Shown here: piece after piece, positions 21,813 to 33,784 of the stretch
Layout: the number at the start of each line of letters is the position of its first letter
Position numbering within the stretch: the first letter of the stretch is position 1
From: Ustulina deusta
Taxonomy: Eukaryota; Ascomycota; Sordariomycetes; Xylariales; Xylariaceae
Direction of reading: 5' to 3'
Assembly: GCA_023159155.1 (NCBI GenBank)
Contig: JAJNNX010000043.1
Coordinates: 248,001 to 312,000 of the forward strand
DNA: 64,000 nt
Position numbers and translations under genes: made by a program
The notes under the pieces: generated by a model
What the model saw: the letters and a program-made list of their open reading frames with translations, nothing else
What the model was told of the DNA's origin: nothing
The model's database searches: none

Positions 21813-23325
21813 TCAGGTAGTCTTCACGGCGCCCTTAGCAGGGCCACTGAACATCTCCCGTAGATCGCCCACAAGCTCATCGGGACATTCCCACGCGGCG
21901 AAGTGCCCGCCTCTGTCGTGGTACTTGTCAGAAACCACATTCCCGATAACGTGTGCCCAGTATCCAGGCAGGATAAGGACGTCCCGAGGGAAGTGCGACA
22001 GGCCGATCTTCACGTCCTGCCAGACCATGATGTCTTCAATGGTGGAGGTTGTCTCGGAACTCTTGGCGTGCGTGACCTCGTAGTACAGCTGGACGGCGGC
22101 GCGGGGCCCAGCCGTCGAAAACCAGTAGATGCTAATCCAAGTGCACACTTCGTCCTCGGTCCAAGGGTACTCGTCGGTCCAGTCGACGAGCTTCTCGTAG
22201 ATCCAGGCCAGCAGCGCGACCGGCGAGTCCGCGAGGCCGTAACCCACCGTCTGCGGACGTGTGCTCTGGACTGTGACGGACGATTGTTGGCAATTAGTTT
22301 TTTTTTCTTTCTTCCCCCCGGGGGGCTAATCTATCTCGAGACAGAAAACCGTCCCAAGGAAATCAACAAAGGAAAAATAAAGAAAACAAAACAAAAAAAA
22401 AAAAAAAAGGGAAAAAGGGATATACCAAGATAGATAATACAGTATCCCGAGAGCCGTGCAATTTCACAAGAGCCCCCCCGGCGACAGAGAAAGAAGTCCG
22501 CCAAATGGGGTTCTCTCTGCCAAAGAAGACTCAGAAAATAGGAATTACATACGTACCGCTAAAGTAGCCCTGGCCCTCGTTCTTGAACCACTTGGAGCGC
22601 TCGAAGCCCTTGACATCCCTCTCGGAGAAGCCGGTGACGAGGGCGGAGACCATGGTGCGGAGGAAGGTGAGCGGGTTCCGCAGCAGGCTCGGCTGGGGGT
22701 AGTGGTCCATGTTGAGGTGCTGTGCCTTGATGTGTTTGGGCGCGTACCGCCTGCCCATGGCGCGCGTGATGATGAAGCCCCAGTCGCCGCCCTGGGTGGC
22801 GTACTCGTCGTACCCGAGCCGCAGCATGAGCTGGTGGAAGACCTCGCCGTGCTGGTCGGCGCCGAAGCCGCGCCTGCGCGAGCCCTCGGAGAAGCCGTAG
22901 CCCGGCAGCGAGGGCGCCACCACGTGGAACGCCGGGTGCGCCGCGTCCCCGGGCTCCGCGAGCGGCTGGAGCAGCTTGGTCGCCTCCAGGAACGAGCCGG
23001 GCCACCCGTGCGAGAACAGCAGCGGGACGGCGTCCGCCCGGCTGCTCCGCACGTGCACGAAGTGCACCGACAGCGGCTCGAACCCCGTCGCCTGCAGCGT
23101 CGTCGTGAAGTGCGGCAGCTTGTTCAGCTCCGCCTCGGCCTTCCGCCAGTCGTACTTCTCCGCCCAGTACGTCGCGAGGCGCCTGACGTCCTTGAGCGGC
23201 GCGCCCATGTCCCTGCCGACGTCCTCGATCTCGTCCGGGAAGCGGGCGCGTCCGAGACGGTCGCGCAGATCCTCGAGCCCGGCATCCGACACGGCGATGG
23301 TGAAGGGCCTGATTTCGTCTGCCAT
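21813..23325 (-). CDS. Epoxide hydrolase (EHN / alpha-beta hydrolase)
   Basis: A 408-aa microsomal-type epoxide hydrolase from two exons (23325-22557 and 22270-21813; 286-nt intron, GTACGT donor). The N-terminal EHN domain opens IRPFTIAVSDAGLEDLRDRL. Then come the oxyanion-hole HGWPGSF, the nucleophile motif GGDWG (Asp), and near the C-terminus the catalytic His in GGHFAAWE. QTVGYGLADSPVALLAWI follows the splice junction and matches the family lid/core. It hydrolyses epoxides to diols, probably for detoxification or secondary metabolism. There is no signal peptide or N-terminal membrane anchor, so it is probably cytosolic. Coding sequence is GC-rich compared with the flanks, and the start is preceded by a TTC repeat. 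The intron is unusually long for this window and holds an A-rich run. Confidence 0.92.
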
Positions 23326-24500
23326 GATTTCCTTCTTCTTCTTCTTCTTCTTCTTATTATTATCTCGGTCGGCTTTTACACTGGCTTCCCCGTTATTGCT
23401 GGTCTGATGTTTTTTCTAGTCACAATAAAGTATTTGCAAGTTGATTACTACGACATGTCGTCTGAGAGACTGCAGCTTGGAGAACAGCCGGAGGGTGGTG
23501 GTATCTTTAGGTCCGCAATGACCCGTGCCATACCGCGTTAGGTAATAGCCGAGCCCCTATGATCCTGCGGAAGCCGCAAATCTGGACCATCCGGTTCCGG
23601 CCGATCCCCAGGCCTAAAAGATGAGCCCCGACAAGACATTCCCACACAATGTACAAACGCAAGCACGTCATCCAATAGTCGCGTATCCTACTTGGCACTT
23701 GCCTACAAAATTCCAGGCGATGAGAAGAAGTAGTTCCTTTTGCCTTTCCACAAACAACTACTTACACTACAGCGAAAAGGGATTTCGTTGGCTATTATTG
23801 TTGTTGGATCCATTTTGAAAGAAAGATATATACCTATATGCATACCCTCATACATAATGCACCCAATTGAATGAAGCTGACGCTTGGCTGCCGTTTGGAC
23901 AGTCTAGCTATTGGTGGAGTTTTTCCGAGCTCGTCGTTTTCCTAGACCGAGATGTCATTACCACCATACTTGCATCGTGGGCTAGGAAAATTCGTTTGTT
24001 TTAACCCGTGGTTCATCTCCAGTGCCGTGATATCCCATGGCGCTGACGCCGGTACTATCCCTAGGTCTCCGTATCGACGTAGGGTGGCGCGCGTTCCGGG
24101 TATCTTTCACTCCATCCTACATAGGAGGACGAATATGATGATATGAACCTCCTAATTTATTAGCAAGCTTCTTCGTCAGTCTCTAGATACAAGTCAATGA
24201 GATATAAAGGGGCTAGGGCCCGAGATTCTCCCAGCACCCTCAACCCCTAGGCCGGATCCCCTTCAGTCGTAAAACGAGTGTATAAATTATATAACGAATT
24301 TTGAGTCGGGTTTCATTCTAACAAAATTGACATGTTATGAGAGAAAGCATATCCCTGCCGATAAAAACAAATATCCCCGTGCCATGTTTCCCCCCGCAAA
24401 CGCCAGAATTGCACTTGACGCCAAAGATGATTATCAGTCAGTAGCTCACAGCCAAAGTCGCCTCCTTTCATAGCATCATTTAATTATTCCACCACCTTTT
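23326..24500. other. Intergenic region upstream of the epoxide hydrolase
   Basis: 1.2 kb with no gene. It holds the epoxide hydrolase promoter, with a (TTC)n microsatellite at about 23331-23355 right before the start codon, and the 3' flank of the P5C dehydrogenase gene. Confidence 0.45.
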
Positions 24501-26439
24501 CTACACCTCATTGCTGGGATACTCGACCTTCGCCGTCGGCGTGAACTCTTCCTTGATGCTCCTCACGCTCACGAAGCGGCCGAGCAGGTTTATGCTGCCG
24601 GCCTTGTCGTTCGTCCCGCTCGCACGCGCGCCTCCGAACGGCTGCTGGCCTACTACGGCACCTGTGCTCTTGCAGTTGATGTAAAAGTTACCCGCCGCGT
24701 TACGTAGTGCCTCCTGCGCGACTTGGATGGCAGTCCTGTCGCTTGCGAAAACCGCGCCCGTCAGCCCGTACTCAGTCGTGCTGTCGACGAGCTTGCATGT
24801 GTTCAGGAATACCTGGGCCGCGTCACCCGTCGTGTCATCGTAGACGTAAGTTGTTAGAATAGGTCCAAAAAGCTCGGTGCTGAGAAGTTTGTGCGAGGGG
24901 TTCGTGGTTTGGTAGATGGTAGGGTGGATGAAGTAACCCTTCGATCCATCGTATTTGCCACCGACGATAAGTTTTAGCTCGGAATCTCTCTTGGCGTCGT
25001 CAATTACCCCCGATAACTTGTTGAAGCTGGGCTCGTGGATGACGGGGCCGATGAAGTTCTGCGGGTCCCACGGAGCTCCGATCTTCAGAGCATTCGTTTC
25101 CTTAATGAGCTTCTCCTTGAATTCTGGCCAGACTGACTTTGGAACGTAGAGGCGGCTGGTGGCGCTGCACTTCTGGCCCTGGAACTCGAATGCACCGCGC
25201 ACAGTCTGCACGACGGCGTTATCAATGTCCGCAGAAGGATGGATTAGGTGGAAGTTCTTGCCACCAGTCTCACCGACAATACGCGGGTAGCCTTGGTATC
25301 GGCCCTCTGCGGTACCCTGGCCAATTTGTCCATACAGCTTGCGGAAGACGGCTGTGCTTCCGGTGTAGTGAAGTGCCGCAAACTGCTTGTGCGCAAGGAC
25401 AGTCTTGGTGACCTCCTCAGGGTTGCCCGGAACAAACTGGATTACGTTCTTCGGTAGCCCGGCTTCTAGCAGGATGTTGTAGAGCAACCAGTTAGAGGCA
25501 ATAGCGGAGTCAGACGGCTTCCAAACCACCACGTTGCCCAGAAGTGCCGGGGCGCCCGGAAGGTTACCCGCAATAGCAGTGAAGTTAAACGGACTGACGG
25601 CATAGACGAAACCCTCCAATGGCCGGTATTCGATCCGGTTCCATACGCCAGGAGAGTTGTGGGCGGGCTGTTGGGCGTACAGCTCCTCAGCATATTGGAC
25701 ATTGAAACGCAGAAAATCGCACAGTTCGGCGGCGGCATCAATCTCGGCCTGCCACGCATTCTTGCCCTGGCCTACCATGGTGGCGGCCATGACGTCGTAT
25801 CGATACTTGGTCGAAATGAGATCGGCTGCCTTCAGGAACACAGCGGCCCGCTCGGCAAAGGGCAACGATTCCCACGCCGGCTTCGCGGCCAGGGCAGCAT
25901 CAATTGCATTGCTGACATCGGAGGGCGAAGCGAGGGAGTAGGAAGCAACGGTGACAGCATGATCGGAGGGGTTCTTCTGGGTAGCAGTCTGCGAAGTCTT
26001 GATCTGTCGGCGAGTTAGAGGCCGAAGCGAAAAGATGCGAAGACAAGTTATCGTACCTCCTTGCCCCCTACAACAATTGGTACTTCTATAACACCCTTGC
26101 TTCGGGCTGCGTCGACTGCTGAAAGAAGGCCATCTCTCTCTGTCGAATTCTTCGCGTAGTGGTGCTATTTACGCCGTCAGCGCGCCTGGCTCTGCAGACT
26201 GACCACAACAAGCCTGCGGTTGATCTTGGGATACGCACATTGGGCTCGTTGAGGACCTTGGGGATCTTGAAAGTTGCGAGATTTGACAATCTGCTGTTGG
26301 TCGTACTCAAGAATCTAGATTGTCTTGGTGCGCCGAGTCTGGCTGATCGGGTGAGGCCGCTCCTTGACAAGGATAGTAGGCTGGTAGAAGGCGCCTGTAA
26401 CGCTCTCACGAGACCAACACTCTTCTGCGTGGTCGCCAT
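24501..26439 (-). CDS. PUT2: Delta-1-pyrroline-5-carboxylate dehydrogenase, mitochondrial
   Basis: Oxidises P5C/glutamate semialdehyde to glutamate with NAD+, the second step of proline breakdown in the mitochondrial matrix. Three exons (26439-26239, 26164-26057, 26003-24501) join in phase 0 to 603 aa. The N-terminal about 50 aa are Ser/Arg-rich with no acidic residues, a mitochondrial presequence ending near RFLSTTNSRL. Catalytic residues are Glu348 in VGETGGKNF and Cys382 in FQGQKCSATSR. The PFGGARASGTNDKAG motif near the end is specific to P5CDH. Strong similarity to fungal prnC/PUT2 proteins runs the whole length. I chose the ATG at 26439; an upstream in-frame ATG at 26568 would add 43 residues less suited to a presequence. 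No defects are seen. Confidence 0.95.
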
Positions 26440-27328
26440 TCTGGCCAATATGATGAGGGTAGTAGGGCTGGGGTGGAATATATGTATCGTCGTAGCGGGG
26501 CGGGTTCGGTTCGGGTGCTGGTCTCTTAGGTACCCAGCTGTGACGGGCTGTCTGAGTATGTATTGCAATGCTATCCAAGGTCAACCAACTTCTCAATGTG
26601 CCTGGACATGCAGACTTCATAAATGGCAGCTCAGCTATTCCAATGGCCGAATAAAGGAAGCTAGATCGGCTGCAATTACTCGGTTAGTAAAGCTGATCTG
26701 TGACGACAGCGAGGTGCCTCGCTTTGCTGCGGCATAAGAGCCATCTCCCCAGATACTGACCCGCTTTGCACGTCTTGGAGGGGCCTGTATGCGGGGCACT
26801 GTCGGTCGATGGAGAAGGGGTCTTGTGAGAGCCAATCAGATGTGTCCTAGCCCTTGATAGTAACCCCGAGCTCGGAGTATATTTGCTTAGGTAGCTGATG
26901 CTTTATCTACGAAATTCGGTCACAACATATTCTAATGATCCAGGTAGGTTGAAACACACCAAGTGAGTTGGAGTATGGGTATGCCTGGTCTTTTCGAATT
27001 GCGTACTGAATACTTTTCGCACACATCATAGACTAATTAGTAGGTATAATACAGAAGGGAGAAGGATGCCGGTAGCATATAGCACATAGCAGACACGCCG
27101 TGCCTTTTCAGAAAATCTGCCTGAGTATTGTCATTGAGCCGTCTGACATAACTGAATTACAGGTCTTCCGGCTCCCTTCTCTTCGTCGTTCGTTCAGGTC
27201 GGATTCGGTGTTTCCGAGGGGTATAAGGGGGAGAGCATAACAAGTAAAAACAAACGATTAAAACTTCACCCATTCCGAGAGACACAGAAAGGCAAGCATC
27301 CGAGCCGAAGCGTCCTCCTGACCATCTC
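26440..27328. other. Upstream region of P5C dehydrogenase
   Basis: About 890 bp between the P5CDH start and the PhoD-like phosphatase stop, both on the minus strand. No gene is seen. Confidence 0.4.
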
Positions 27329-29912
27329 CTAGCGGTCAGACTCCGGTGCTGGTGCTGATCGAGTGCTCGGGGGTGCCGTACTGGTAGCTCCAGTCCCAGG
27401 TCGGCTGCGGTGGTGTCGAAGCCCCAACCTATGGTGCATGTTAGTTCCGAACTTTCCTGCTTCATAGTTGAGTGTCGGAATGGTGAGCCCGTAAGGCTCA
27501 GTTCGGCCTTCCTTGTCGTGCTGGTCAATCTCTACACGTATACAGCAATCCAGCGACCCGTCGTTATGCTTGCCATGTGTCTCCCGCTGCGCAGCCTTGT
27601 GCTGCGTACCAGCACCATCCTCGCCAGCATGCAAATATGAGTGGCCGTCCTTGCCGTCAAAGGAATTTGCCGCCGTCTCTTCACTAACTTGTTCTTGATG
27701 CCCGTTTGTGAGATTATCGCGATTGTTTGGAGAGTTTTCGGTTAGTATGGAATAGTTCCGGCTAGGCATCGTGACATGGTTAGAACCTCTCGTCTTGCTC
27801 GAGTTACCAGGATCTTTGTCAAAAAGATCCAATAGAGTCTCATCAGTATCCGCATTGAGGTGGTGTATCTTATTCCGGCTAGCAAGCAAGTTTGCAATCG
27901 CAGCTGGCGGCGGCTTGTTTACGATAGCTGAAGAAACGACGTTGACTATGTAGCGGTGATCTTCCTCGACAGGAATATGCAAGTTGGGATTCGAGTAGAA
28001 TCGTCCAAGAGCTGCCAAATGAACGTCGCCTCCCAGGATGGTTAGACGGACAGAGAACTCTGCACAGAGGCCTTGAAGTCGCTCGACAAGTGCGTTTCTC
28101 TCCTTTTTATGAGTTCTAGCGGTGTAATGGTCATCCAAATCATCGAGAAGGTCGACGCTCCCATCGAAATGGTTGAACACGCCGCCTCCTAAATGAAATG
28201 CGTCAGATGAGCCACGAAATTAAGCACAAGGCCGCGAAGCTTACCAAAACCAAACCTTCGGTTCATGAACTTGATTGGGGCAATAACGGGGCTAGAGAAG
28301 ATATTTTCAAGCCAGGTCAAGCGCTACAGAACGTCAGCCATTACGTCAAATGAGCCCCAACCAGTCATCTTACAGGGTAGGCAATCGGAATTCCCAGTAG
28401 TAATATTAAATGTCTAAAAGGACGGCCAGCATAGGCGGCCGCACCCAGCTCGGATTGCACGCGACTGAAAATCAGGTCGTAGGTCTCGGGGTAATTGACC
28501 TGGTGCCGTGTGCGTTCTGTACGTGCATCAATGCCCATGAATGCAATTCTCGCACCGAGTTTCGCAAACATGTTCATTGAATGCTCCGCGACGTATGGCC
28601 CGGGCCTACTACCAATAATATAACAGGGCTCAGTTGGGCCATTTGGCCTCACGTAAGCATCAACGAGTTGCGCGTGGTCCTCTTGTCCGCCGAACTCCAT
28701 TGTTTGAGGCGCATCCGTAGTGTATGTAGAGGCTGGTGGTGCAAGGTGGTGTTGGAAAAGCATATAGTATTTGTGTGCGGTACCGCCAATGCCTCGAAAC
28801 ACATCGCACCTCATGAAGTCATCGACATATGAGCCAAATCCGTCAATGATGTCGTGATCATCCCAGATATTCAGCTGTGGTATTTGCCCATTAACCGCAG
28901 CGAATGGTTCGATGGAATACCACCGAACGTAGTTATTCAGGTAGTAGTCATCGCAGGCTTTCCTCAAAGTTTCAGGGAAGGGGTAGTCTCGGCGCTTCTT
29001 AGGGTTGCCGATTGCAGTCCATTCACGAAGTGGCCCAGAAACTCTAATACCATCATTGTAGATCTGGTCGCCGCCACCGATCATGACATGGAAAGGTGCC
29101 TTGGCATGGTTTCTCGCTACATCGTTCCACAGGGCGGGTCCGCTCCAGGCTTCCTCGTCCGTTCCTACACTGAATCCATTGCAAGAGTGGAACATAATCC
29201 GCATTGACTCATCGATAGCGGGAACAAAGAAGTAGTTGGTTCTGGGTTTCGTGGCGCTCTTGTAATGCACATCAGAGATAGAATAGGCCCATTTCGTCTC
29301 TGCGGTGCTCATGGCGCAAGTGATAGGGAAGCTCCAGAAAGTAACTCGAGGGTCAGAATACAAGCAGATACCAGCGACATCGACTCCGTGGCGGCTCTGG
29401 ATAGGATATGAGCCGTCCCTAGCCACTGCTTCGGCAGTATTATTATGTGAGCCGTTCGCCACGATCCCTGATTGATCACTCGCCGACTCGACACGAGCGA
29501 GACGGAGCGTAGGTTGGGAGGATTGCGTCTTGCCGCCGCCTCTTATCACCACCAATACACTCCCATACCACGCATCGCCCTCCATGCGCCGATAGTTTAG
29601 CAATGGGCCGCAGATAACCTCCCTCCCATCATGTTTGGTAGCGCCTTCGACTTCGCCGCCGGCATCCCCAATGACAATTGGCTGGTAGGAGGCTCCGCTG
29701 CTGTTGCCGTTCGTTGTCGGTCTGCTCGGCTCGATCCTAGAGGCGTTGAAGAAATCTGACAGTTCTTTCGAGTTTCCACTCGACTGGGCGTCTCGGGCAA
29801 CGGCGGCGCGTGCAAAGGAGGATGATTCTTGGTGTCGCCACCTGTTAGCCGAGGCGTAGGGGTTCGGGGAATCGTTGTCCATATCAAGCGGGTCATGGTG
29901 GTTGTGAGCCAT
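27329..29912 (-). CDS. PhoD-like phosphatase domain protein
   Basis: Large cytosolic protein, about 825 aa, with a metallophosphoesterase core of the PhoD-like type. Exons are 29912-28374, 28323-28245 and 28188-27329 (introns GTAAGA and GTAAGC). The first 110 aa are Ser/Asn/His-rich and probably disordered. Metal-binding signatures are IMFHSCNGFS, IGGGDQIYND, LNIWDDHDIIDGFGSY and, in the last exon, LTILGGDVHLAALGRFYS. The C-terminal about 180 aa are low complexity and hydrophilic. Fungal relatives are widely conserved; the substrate is unknown, and some relatives are annotated as alkaline-phosphatase-like. There is no signal peptide, unlike secreted bacterial PhoD. The last splice/stop arrangement is the least certain part; a short alternative ending in another frame down to 27157 is possible. 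Confidence 0.88.
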
Positions 29913-31588
29913 TGTGGCGCGAATAGGCTGTCTTGGGCAGAAATGTCTGTTTAAAATTACGAGTGAGAATATCCCAATAGCTAAAGTCTATACTATAGCA
30001 ATTGACTGCGTATCAAGAAGAGCGAAACGGGCGAGGTAGAGAGACACGCAAGTCGCAAGGCTCTACGTTAGACGGTATGTTCGAAGCGCAGAGAAGACTT
30101 AATTCAGGGAGATGCCGAGAAAGCTAAAAGATTCAAGTTCAAGGGAATGTGCTCATCGATGCCGCAAACAATGGGAAAGGGCAGAGTCCAAAAGCCAAGG
30201 TGCCGGTTCTACTATACAGGAGCTGCAGTGGTGGTAAGACTGAGCTGAGAGAGGTCAGGTGTTCTTGGTTGCCTCTTTTCTCTTTTCTGGAACTCCTGAG
30301 GTCCCGTCTGGCGCAATGAGCGTGGAGCTTGAATTGCATTACAGGGAACAAGACGTGTGCCAAGACCAAACCCAGTCCAGGACCAGGTCTTGCTAAAAAA
30401 TGGCGAGACCCGTTTTATATTTAGACCGAAATGAGCTCGATGCTCATTGGTCCAAGGCGGCGCACGGCAACTGCCATCAATACGTACTGTGGGTAGTAGT
30501 ATACCAGTACATGTATGGATGCTGTATACCTACCTGTCCATGTATACTTATCCTGATAAAGTGAGTGTTGTGCAGAATACCTACCCATAGTCCAAAGCAG
30601 TCTACTAGTGTTGCTATTATATATATGGTATACCTATACTACATATCTCGCTAGACAGGTGTGTGTAGGTATGCAGTCTTGTGATGACCCAACGATTAGG
30701 TAGTACATACGTGTATGTAAAAGGATTTATCGATTTTGATTTTGATGTGACAAGCACTGGCAAACATCTGCAGATCGCGCTAACTGGCCACTACTGTATG
30801 GCTGGCCTCGATCGACAGCCCTTGTTTTGCCGGATTCGTCACTGATGCATACCTAGTTAGGTACGGAGTGGTAATTTGTCGCCAATGGGGGGAGCTGAAA
30901 TTCGTGAAATGAATGAGAAACACATTATATCATGCTGAAACAGTCCTACATGGGTACGTATCTACACACACTTCCATCTATATTCGGTACACTGAACAGT
31001 GTAGCGCGGAGAGGAGCTCATGTAAGGAGGTCCACTGCAATAAAATGTCTAGTTGCGATAGTTGCTTGTTAGATTTTTCATTTGTTTACAGCCTTCCCTC
31101 TATACTTCATATCAATTAGATATACCGGTAGCATCACACATCCGAAAAATGTAAAAACCGGTAAATAGTAGGTACATCCAGTGTACCTAGGATACACAGG
31201 ACGGCAATTTCATGCCGAGAAGGATTGGCGATGGTACGTTCTCTGCAGGTGACGTACATCATACGGGCTGCAGGGCCATGATATGGACCGGAACGACGTC
31301 GCCAAGCAACGAATTCCAAGGATACTGGAATTGCGCCACACCACTATTCATCAGCCTCAATGTCCAGATTAGATAGTCGTGATAATCGTTTCTAAAAACA
31401 CCATTCATCAGTCAGATGACAAAAATTGCAAGAGGTTTATAACAATGAGAGTACATAGTATATAAGAGGCTCTATAAGCTTTACGTTTGATATATACACG
31501 GGTAAGCGGCCGACCTATCTAGTAACATAAGATACACGAATGAACTAGGTGAATACACATGGAGATGGGTATGATTACACTGTACATA
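29913..31588. other. 1.7-kb intergenic region
   Basis: The spacer lies upstream of the PhoD-like gene and downstream of the rhomboid gene. It contains many TACCTA/TAGGTA-type short repeats and AT-rich stretches near 30480-30720. No gene is supported. Confidence 0.45.
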
Positions 31589-33352
31589 TCACCGGTTAGA
31601 TGGCGACGATGATGATGCGTCCACAGGAGTCGGTGAGACATCCTTCTTCTCGATGACTGTGTTTAGCACACCCGCGTTGTTTAACCTCTCAGCGCGTGCT
31701 CGCGCCTTATAATCCATATACAGACGAGCGAGGTCAATACCCAATGCACCTGCCAGCATACCGCCGAGATGAGATGCTATGTCGACGTTGCTGACGCGCT
31801 TCGAGAACAAAGGCACAAGGTGAATACCTAGAATCAAGCCGATAAAGCCCAGGCCCTGGGGGCCCGAGAGTGGATCCGGCGGGTAGCTGAAGACCTTGAA
31901 CTCATCGAACTTGTGCATCCAGAAGAATGCCGTGATCAAACCGTACACGGCGCCCGACGCTCCCAGGGTGGTACACTCGAGACCGCGCCATAGCACGAGA
32001 TGTGCGAGACTAACTGTGAATCCGACAGCCCCGGATGAGAAATAGAGGGCTAGGAAGTTCCCTCGTCCGATCTCGTCATGCACACGTGTGCCGAAGAACC
32101 ATAAAAAGGTCATATTGGCAATCAAATGGCTGAATGAGTGGTGAGAGAACATGGCTCCAAGGACTTGCAGCGGCCTCGGTGTCGCCGCCACTAGTAGCAT
32201 ATATCTGTTCATAAAATGCCATGCTGGTGGGAACTTCCAGAGTGCCCAGACCGCCAGATTTGCGGCTATCAGGCTCAAACATGTTGCTGCCGTGGGTGGG
32301 ATGTCCGGCCAGAGTCTGCGAGATGCGGGTGGTGCTTGATACACGGCAGCGAACCCCATAGAACCTATTATTACCAACACAGCCATCCCGATGGTAGGTA
32401 ATAATCGTTGCCAGGCCGTCATCTCGGGCGGCGCTTCAAGATCGGAAGTGGCACGTTCCATGTATTTCTTTCTGAATTCGCTCACTTCTCTCGGCTTCTC
32501 TTGCTGTGTCTGTAGAGTCCCGATATTTCCTTTAGCTAGTTCTTCCTCCCATAATTTTCGCTCCTCTTCGATTCTTGCTTCCTCTGCTTCACGCTTTGCG
32601 ATATTCGCGGCACGGATTCGGTCGAAGTTACTCTCTCCATACGGTGAGTCGCTCCCTGGTTTCCTTGGCAATCGCCCTGTTGGGACTTCGACATCTCCCT
32701 TTTGGGTAGTCGATGGAGAGTCTTGAGGGCTTGTCTCTTCGAATTGTTTCTCAGTCTCCGTAGCACCAATATCTTGTTGTTCAATGACTCTTAGCTCATC
32801 CTCGGCTCGCAATCCAGCCATGAGAATTTCGTCCACAGGTATATGCTCGCGCAGGTATTCCAAAGCTCTTTTCTGGTCAGTGACTCTAAATTGTCTTGTA
32901 TTCCGTGCGAGACTCGGATCATCTAGCGTTCCCGCTACTCGTCTACCATGTAGGATCTTCAGCAGGAGATTGGCCGAGGGTGCCGCTAGATTTGATGGAA
33001 ATATCTTGTTGGCTTCCCTCTGAGTGAGGTCTTCCCTCCTAAAAGGAAGACCTTCAGCATCTTTGTACCAGTCTGGAAGGTCGATGTAATGGGTAATAGT
33101 GCGGAAAGTAAATATCGTCCGTAGATGGGTGTGCGGTATTAAATATCGCGATATTGATGGAAGCAGGGGTATGGACGGGCGGGCGACGCCCCATGTGCTA
33201 TATTGGAAGCATGGCTGTCGAGAAAAAGGCCGACTCGTCGAAAAGACACGAGCGGTTGGAACAGCGACGGCGCAGGTCTGGGAGGCACGGACAACTCCTC
33301 GCAGACCGATTTTAAAGCTGGACGACGGATTAGGGATAAGAAGAATCGGCAT
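31589..33352 (-). CDS. PCP1: Mitochondrial rhomboid-family serine protease
   Basis: Single-exon 587-aa rhomboid intramembrane protease of the PARL/Pcp1 type, acting in the mitochondrial inner membrane. The N-terminus is a presequence (Arg/Ser-rich, MPILLIPNPS onward). A long hydrophilic middle region with a charged coiled coil (residues about 240-300) follows. The rhomboid domain occupies residues about 315-550, with HHSFSHLIANM, the active-site Ser466 in LGASGAVYG and His528 in IASHLGG. Yeast Pcp1 processes Mgm1 and Ccp1; the same role is inferred here. It is longer than yeast Pcp1 (346 aa) because of the middle insertion, which is common in filamentous fungi. Confidence 0.9.
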   Translation of the reverse strand: MPILLIPNPSSSFKIGLRGVVRASQTCAVAVPTARVFSTSRPFSRQPCFQYSTWGVARPSIPLLPSISRYLIPHTHLRTIFTFRTITHYIDLPDWYKDAEGLPFRREDLTQREANKIFPSNLAAPSANLLLKILHGRRVAGTLDDPSLARNTRQFRVTDQKRALEYLREHIPVDEILMAGLRAEDELRVIEQQDIGATETEKQFEETSPQDSPSTTQKGDVEVPTGRLPRKPGSDSPYGESNFDRIRAANIAKREAEEARIEEERKLWEEELAKGNIGTLQTQQEKPREVSEFRKKYMERATSDLEAPPEMTAWQRLLPTIGMAVLVIIGSMGFAAVYQAPPASRRLWPDIPPTAATCLSLIAANLAVWALWKFPPAWHFMNRYMLLVAATPRPLQVLGAMFSHHSFSHLIANMTFLWFFGTRVHDEIGRGNFLALYFSSGAVGFTVSLAHLVLWRGLECTTLGASGAVYGLITAFFWMHKFDEFKVFSYPPDPLSGPQGLGFIGLILGIHLVPLFSKRVSNVDIASHLGGMLAGALGIDLARLYMDYKARARAERLNNAGVLNTVIEKKDVSPTPVDASSSSPSNR

Positions 33353-33784
33353 GGTAGCCCAATTATACCATCATGCCCCGAGGGCACGTGTTTTTCTCAC
33401 AAACAGAAAAGAGTGGGTGGTCGCATGACAAGTGATGAGGCGGAATCAAGTGCGGGACGACGAAGTTGAACGAGCACAAGAAATTATTCGGGCAAATGGG
33501 GTAGGTATTTGCGATGGCGGGCCGATGTGGGGCCACCTAGACCAGGTAGGTACGCCTATGACCTACCTACTTATACCTGGAGCACTAACTCCCGACTTGT
33601 CTATTATGATGGCGTTGAATTATGCCTTGGGTGGTTAACTTACATGTAAGTACTGCTCAGTAAGTTATAGAATGATTTGATATCTAGTTATGTTATACCT
33701 TGTTTGTTAAATTAAAGGCTCAATATCTGCTCGTAACACCGAGTCTTTAGCGATTTCCATCCAAGTTGAACTTCAGCAGCCCCA
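33353..33784. other. Upstream region of the rhomboid gene
   Basis: 432 bp between two minus-strand genes. No gene is seen; it should hold the rhomboid promoter and the carboxypeptidase 3' UTR. Confidence 0.4.

Noticed and set aside
22456..23541. 361-codon plus-strand frame over the epoxide hydrolase
   Set aside because: Repetitive Arg/Glu/Val composition; an antisense shadow of a GC-rich coding exon.
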